Assembly (NCBI GenBank): GCA_964481445.1
Contig: CAYZTQ010000073.1
Location: 1 to 9,186, forward strand
Direction of reading: 5' to 3'
Length of the DNA: 9,186 nt
From: UBA1038 sp964481445
GTDB taxonomy: Bacteria; Bacillota; Clostridia; Christensenellales; Aristaeellaceae
Positions 5,702 to 9,186 of the stretch are shown in pieces. The stretch's first letter is position 1, and the number at the start of each line of letters is the position of its first letter. Position numbers and translations under genes: made by a program. The notes under the pieces are model-generated. The model saw only the letters and a program-made list of their open reading frames with translations. It did not search any database and was not told where the DNA came from.

Positions 5702-6349
5702 TCAGGCGCCTTCCGCGCCGTCCGTCCACGCGGCGCGGCCCTTTTCCAGCGTGCACAGGCGGTCGCAGGCCTGGCCGATGTCGTGGCGGCTGTGGCTGGC
5801 CAGCAGGATGCACTTGCCCTGATCCCGCAGTTCCCGCAGCAGACGGTGGATATCGGCGTTGCCTTCCGCGTCCAGCCCGTTAAAGGGCTCATCCAGTATC
5901 AGGATGTCCGGGTCCTCCATGATGGCCTGCGCGATGCCCAGCCGCTGACGCATACCCAGACTGTACTTGCCCACCGGCTTTTTATCGGCAGGGTCAAGCC
6001 CCAGGCGGCGGATGACGGTTTCGATGCGGGCCTTATCCGCCTTGCCGGAGATCAGCGCCAGTATACGCAGGTTGCGCGCCGCGCTGTAATGGGGCAGAAA
6101 GCCCGGCGTTTCGATGATCACGCCGGTGGCGGGGGCAAAGTCACAATCCCTGCCGATAGTCTTGCCCAGCACCCTCACGCTGCCCCGGTCGGGCCTTGCC
6201 AGCCCGCAGATGCAGCGCATCAGCGTGGTCTTGCCGCAGCCGTTGGCCCCCACCAGCCCATAGATGTGCCCGCCCTCAAAGCGCAGGCTGATATCCTTCA
6301 GCACCTGCTGGCTGCCGTAAGATTTACTCAGGTTTTCTATCTCTATCAT
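5702..6349 (-). CDS. ABC transporter ATP-binding protein (BcrA/LanF-like)
   Basis: This 215-residue nucleotide-binding subunit powers the two permeases encoded just upstream. Visible motifs are Walker A GANGCGKT at 34-41, signature SLGMRQR at 130-136, Walker B ILILDE at 149-154 (Glu154 as catalytic base), D-loop GLD at 158-160, and the H-loop histidine His186. The usual Q-loop glutamine is Glu80 in VIIETPGF. This E-loop, with SLGMRQR as signature, is typical of the bacitracin-resistance and lantibiotic-immunity (BcrA/LanF) group. The frame stays open to 6859, but the start at 6349 is chosen because AGGGAG precedes it by 5 nt, the family N-terminus begins there, and the extension would overlap the permease gene. 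The gap to the permease stop is 2 bp, so translation is probably coupled. It is the last gene of the minus-strand operon. Confidence 0.92.
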   Translation of the reverse strand: MIEIENLSKSYGSQQVLKDISLRFEGGHIYGLVGANGCGKTTLMRCICGLARPDRGSVRVLGKTIGRDCDFAPATGVIIETPGFLPHYSAARNLRILALISGKADKARIETVIRRLGLDPADKKPVGKYSLGMRQRLGIAQAIMEDPDILILDEPFNGLDAEGNADIHRLLRELRDQGKCILLASHSRHDIGQACDRLCTLEKGRAAWTDGAEGA

Positions 6350-6351
6350 TG

Positions 6352-7233
6352 TTACTCCCTGTTTTCCTCTCTGAAAGAAAGGTCGGCCCGTTTCACCGTC
6401 AGCATCAGCGCCAGCATCAGCGCGGCGCAGGCCGTCACATAGCCCAGCAGGGCCTCGCGCAGCAGTTGCAGCTCCGTATCGCTCCCCATCGCCCTTGATG
6501 AGATCGCCGCCAGCGTGGAAAAGCTGACCGGCGTCTGGATGCCGCCCGGAAACATCTCCACCAGCACCGCCACGTTGAAGAACAGCAGAAAGCCGTAAAT
6601 CATCGGCCCCAGCATCTGCCGCCCCAGCAGCCCCAGCAGCAGGAACAGCAGCACCATGCTCAGCCAGAAGAAGAACATCGGCCCCGCCGCCATCAGGCAG
6701 GCGCCCCAGGGCGTGGTGCTTTGACGAATATACAGCGGTATCAGCGACTCCCACTGCGAATACTGCTCCGCTTCGATCAGCGCCGTCTCGCTGAAGGCGT
6801 TGCCAAGGCCCCGCGCCCCGCCCAGCCATGAAAACAGCAGGTACAGCGCGGACAGGCAAAGCATCATGCTCAGCACCGTCAGCACGCAGTAGGCCGCCTG
6901 CCCCAGCAGCCAGCGTATCTTGGAGGAGCGCAGCAGCATGTCCTCCTGATAGGCGATGCGGCGGGGCAGCTCGCTCACCATCACCAGAAACAGCAGGCTG
7001 GCCATCTCATAAAAGCCGTTGTTCAGCTTGATAAACAGCATCTCCGTCAGCGTCAGCGTCACGGGGATGCCGTTCACCTGCAGGCTGCGGGCGTTTCCTT
7101 CCGCCTGCAGCAGGCAGTAGGCCACCACGCACAGCCCCATCACGGCCACGCGCGGAGCATGGATCCACGCGTCAAAGCTGGCCGCGCACACGGCCCCTAT
7201 CCCGCGCATCCTGTTCATCGCCTTACGCATCAT
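6352..7233 (-). CDS. ABC-2-type permease, second of the pair
   Basis: A 293-residue membrane protein with about six hydrophobic segments, near residues 27-43, 72-88, 110-135, 178-202, 208-227 and 262-281. It has a short basic N-terminus and a charged C-terminal tail. The pattern fits ABC-2 or LanE/LanG-like permeases, which lack strong sequence motifs, so the call rests on topology and on the ATPase encoded 2 bp downstream. AAGGAGG (complement of 7241-7247) lies 7 nt before the ATG at 7233; a second ATG follows immediately and could also be used. It overlaps the upstream permease gene by 11 bp. The two permeases are similar in helix number but not obviously in sequence, so a heterodimer is likely. 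The substrate is unknown. Confidence 0.8.
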   Translation of the reverse strand: MMRKAMNRMRGIGAVCAASFDAWIHAPRVAVMGLCVVAYCLLQAEGNARSLQVNGIPVTLTLTEMLFIKLNNGFYEMASLLFLVMVSELPRRIAYQEDMLLRSSKIRWLLGQAAYCVLTVLSMMLCLSALYLLFSWLGGARGLGNAFSETALIEAEQYSQWESLIPLYIRQSTTPWGACLMAAGPMFFFWLSMVLLFLLLGLLGRQMLGPMIYGFLLFFNVAVLVEMFPGGIQTPVSFSTLAAISSRAMGSDTELQLLREALLGYVTACAALMLALMLTVKRADLSFREENRE

Positions 7234-8014
7234 GCAGCGCCCTCCTTTTCAGGGCCGCGCGGCAGGCCAGCAGCACCAGCGCCAGAAAGGCCAGGTTCAC
7301 CCCCAGCGCTTCAGCGGCGATGGCCCAGGTGAGCTGATCGTTATACAGGCGCGAGGCCGACGGCAGCCGATAGCCCAGCAGGCCGCTGGCCGGTGAATTC
7401 CACAGGTAATACAGAAAGGTAGGCAGCGATACGGCCAGCAGCGGGTCGGCCAGCCACCAGGCCACCGCCATCCCCACCGTGGCCCACACCCCGCCCATCA
7501 CGAAGATGCCCCCCGCCTTCCACAGCAGCACGGGCCAGCCGTGCGCGATCCCCACCAGGGGGTAGTAGATGGTATCGGGCCGATAGGGAATCTCGTGCGT
7601 GCCATACAGCTCCGGCTGGCTGGGCATGGCGATCAGCGCCCAGATCACCGCGTGGGCCACAAAGGCCAGCATCACCGACAGCCCCCCGCTCACAAAGCCC
7701 GCGATGGCCTTGCGCCGCAGATAGGCGTTCAGCCCGCCGCGCATGATCTTCCACTTGGCAAAACCCGTGCGTATCTCGATGGTCTGCTGGGGCGCGGCCG
7801 CTGTGCACGCGCAGAAGGGAAACAGCAGCATCACCCCGCCAAAGTAGATGGGCAGTATGGCCAGCTGCAGCGCCGACATCCGGTACTGCTCCTCGTCGCC
7901 CCGGCTCACGATGCGCTCGGGCAGGCTCATGCTCAGCAGCGTCAGCAGCATCACCAGAAAGGCGGCCAGAAACCAGCGGCTGAATACATTCTCTCTCAAT
8001 TCTTCTTTCAGCAT
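7223..8014 (-). CDS. ABC-2-type permease, first of the pair
   Basis: A 263-residue membrane protein with about six hydrophobic segments, near residues 14-31, 49-70, 104-130, 163-188, 190-206 and 232-253. A cytoplasmic stretch at about 75-102 contains IRTGFAKWKIMRGG. In related permeases such a stretch often contacts the ATPase (inference). The external loop at about 131-160 is Pro/Tyr-rich. GAGGGAG lies about 4 nt before the ATG and overlaps the stop of the upstream secreted-protein gene (gap 9 bp). With the following permease and ATPase it makes a three-part exporter similar in layout to lantibiotic-immunity transporters, although no bacteriocin gene is visible. Substrate unknown. Confidence 0.8.
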   Translation of the reverse strand: MLKEELRENVFSRWFLAAFLVMLLTLLSMSLPERIVSRGDEEQYRMSALQLAILPIYFGGVMLLFPFCACTAAAPQQTIEIRTGFAKWKIMRGGLNAYLRRKAIAGFVSGGLSVMLAFVAHAVIWALIAMPSQPELYGTHEIPYRPDTIYYPLVGIAHGWPVLLWKAGGIFVMGGVWATVGMAVAWWLADPLLAVSLPTFLYYLWNSPASGLLGYRLPSASRLYNDQLTWAIAAEALGVNLAFLALVLLACRAALKRRALHDA

Positions 8015-8023
8015 CGTTCTCCC

Positions 8024-9186
8024 TCAGGGCAGTATCTCCGGCATATCGTAGGAGCGCTTCCTGTCCTCCCGGCGGTAGTCGATCAGCTCGCCCGTCTGCG
8101 CGTTCACCATGATGTAGCTGTGCTCCGCGTCCCGGATGCCCAGGGTGCTCGGATCCTTCCCCCGCTTCCTGGTGGATGGGCGCGTCATATAGCCCTCCGC
8201 CATCCACATGGGCAGCAGCCTCATGGTCTCGCTCTCGCGGCTCTCGTACCAGCCCACATAGCCCAGCTGCAGCCTGTCCACGCGGATCAGCTCCCCTTTT
8301 TCGATCAGCCTGCCGTAGGCAGCCAGCACCTTGTCGATGCCGCACACCTTCATATCCTCCACCAGCACGCCGTCTTCCTTCAGAGTGAAGAAAGTGGTGT
8401 CTATCTGTTCTTCTCCCTGCAATCCAAACTGATCCATGGGCCAGCGCAATGTATAAGATTTGAGGTCAAACTTGCTGAAAATTTCGTTTTCCGCCTTCCC
8501 CGCCAGCGTATTTTTGTAGCCTCTCTGGATCGTGTTCAGAAAGGGGATCCCCCGCAGCAGCTGATTGTAAAACACAAACAGGCTCCCCCGGTATTCCGGC
8601 CAGCCGGGCCCCAGCTCCTCATCCCTGTTCCAATCGTAGAGGCTGGCACGCACATCGGCCTCCAGCATATCGAATTCAAAGTGAAGCTCCTCCCCCGGGA
8701 AAAAGCGGGCCAGCATCTCATCCCGCAGCCTGTCCATATCCCGCACCGTTGCGGGGTTCTTGAGCGCGTAGGCCACGTCCTCCTCCGCCTGCTCCGCGTA
8801 CAGAACCCGGCTATAGGTCATGATATCCTCGGGCATGGGGTTTTCCGCTTGCGCCTTCACCAGTCTTTCATAATCCGGGCCAACATATTGAAAGTATCCA
8901 TCAAAGCTGGCTATCCTTGGCTTTTCATCCTCCCAATCGAATACTTCCATCTGCTTCGTCTGCGGCACCACGCCGGAGCTTAAGGCCCTCACCCGCAGCA
9001 CAGGCAGGCTATCCACCTTCGGCGTCAGGATGGGGATATCGACCCTTACCTCGCCCGCGGGGCTTTGGTAGCTTTGATGCCAGCCCGCCTCCGCCTGCTT
9101 TATCAGCTCCGTCACCGGCATCAGGCTGTCCGCCATCGCGGATAGCGGCAGCAGGGGCAACAGCAATACCACGGCCAGCAGCAGGG
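8024..9186 (-). CDS. Secreted protein of unknown function, partial at the window edge (DUF6034-like?)
   Basis: The frame is open to the right edge and its true start lies outside. A GTG at 9172 is possible but has no ribosome binding site and would cut into the signal sequence. The visible N-terminus (LLLAVVLLLPLLPLSAMADS) is the hydrophobic core of a signal peptide with an AMA cleavage site. There is no lipobox cysteine, so the product is probably exported by Sec and released or wall-associated rather than a lipoprotein. About 370 mature residues follow, without membrane segments. Near the start, VRVDIPILTPKVDSLPVLRV resembles, from memory, the opening of DUF6034-type exported proteins in Clostridia. 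Near the end, YIMVNAQTGELIDYRRE is a strand pair like those closing PepSY/YycH-like folds. Neither similarity is strong enough to name a family. It leads an operon with two permeases and an ATPase, so it may be the sensor, substrate binder or protective partner of that transporter. Confidence 0.7.
   Translation of the reverse strand, partial: LLLAVVLLLPLLPLSAMADSLMPVTELIKQAEAGWHQSYQSPAGEVRVDIPILTPKVDSLPVLRVRALSSGVVPQTKQMEVFDWEDEKPRIASFDGYFQYVGPDYERLVKAQAENPMPEDIMTYSRVLYAEQAEEDVAYALKNPATVRDMDRLRDEMLARFFPGEELHFEFDMLEADVRASLYDWNRDEELGPGWPEYRGSLFVFYNQLLRGIPFLNTIQRGYKNTLAGKAENEIFSKFDLKSYTLRWPMDQFGLQGEEQIDTTFFTLKEDGVLVEDMKVCGIDKVLAAYGRLIEKGELIRVDRLQLGYVGWYESRESETMRLLPMWMAEGYMTRPSTRKRGKDPSTLGIRDAEHSYIMVNAQTGELIDYRREDRKRSYDMPEILP

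Noticed and set aside
5609..6442. Plus-strand open frame (277 codons) opposite the ATPase gene
   Set aside because: The opposite strand carries every ABC ATPase motif in order, and this frame begins inside the terminator tail without a ribosome binding site.
6350..6859. N-terminal extension of the ABC ATPase
   Set aside because: It overlaps the permease in another frame. The ATPase fold starts at the RBS-supported ATG at 6349.
5702..8014. Lantibiotic immunity locus (lanFEG) as a firm call
   Set aside because: The ATPase type and gene order are compatible, but no precursor peptide, modification enzyme or LanI lipoprotein is visible, and BcrAB-like transporters have other roles too.
7541..8983. 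Long plus-strand open frame (480 codons) across the ABC operon
   Set aside because: It runs antisense to two genes with good starts and family features, and its His/Gln/Ala-rich composition is typical of shadow frames in GC-rich DNA.
1..9186. tRNA, rRNA, CRISPR array, transposase or integrase
   Set aside because: No cloverleaf-like segment, regularly spaced repeat-spacer pattern or recombinase motif was seen on either strand by reading.

Overview
The window looks like a high-GC member of the Clostridia (Bacillota), probably an uncultured gut or anaerobic-digester lineage. The evidence is strong AAGGAGG-type ribosome binding sites, the Firmicutes-style rpsF-ssb-rpsR operon, a zinc-binding (C+) S18, a short SSB with the DDEELPF tip, an anaerobe-type serine acetyltransferase and a GH120 beta-xylosidase resembling the Thermoanaerobacterium enzyme. 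This placement is inference from gene content. No rRNA gene or phylogenetic marker was compared. A run of exactly 100 N at 1171-1270 is a scaffold gap, so the adjacency of the left 1.17 kb to the rest is an assembly claim, not an observation.

Layout. 46-906 (+) encodes a serine O-acetyltransferase, the first committed step of cysteine synthesis. An AT-rich non-coding stretch and the gap follow. 1358-3346 (+) encodes a cytoplasmic GH120 beta-xylosidase with its own promoter and a strong downstream hairpin. 3593-3997 (+) encodes a small helix-hairpin-helix (DUF4332-like) protein with an extended -10 promoter and its own terminator. 3998-4421 has no gene but is dense in structure: a terminator, a roughly 190-bp element made of five consecutive perfect hairpins, a 14-bp direct repeat around it, and the rpsF promoter with a near-perfect palindrome over its -35 box. 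4422-5545 (+) is the rpsF-ssb-rpsR operon, closed by a bidirectional terminator at 5569-5609.

From 5702 to the right edge everything is on the minus strand and reads as one tightly packed four-gene operon. In transcription order it holds a secreted protein of unknown function (its start lies beyond the window), two six-helix ABC-2-type permeases, and an ABC ATPase of the bacitracin/lantibiotic-immunity type. Gaps are 9 bp, an 11-bp overlap, and 2 bp. The four products probably form one exporter or extruder with an extracytoplasmic partner. The substrate cannot be read from the sequence.

Most of the window is ordinary chromosomal content. The parts least explained by known families are the structured intergenic element at 4076-4266 with its repeated CTGCCGGGAA arms, the operator-like palindrome at the rpsF promoter, and the secreted protein of the ABC operon.
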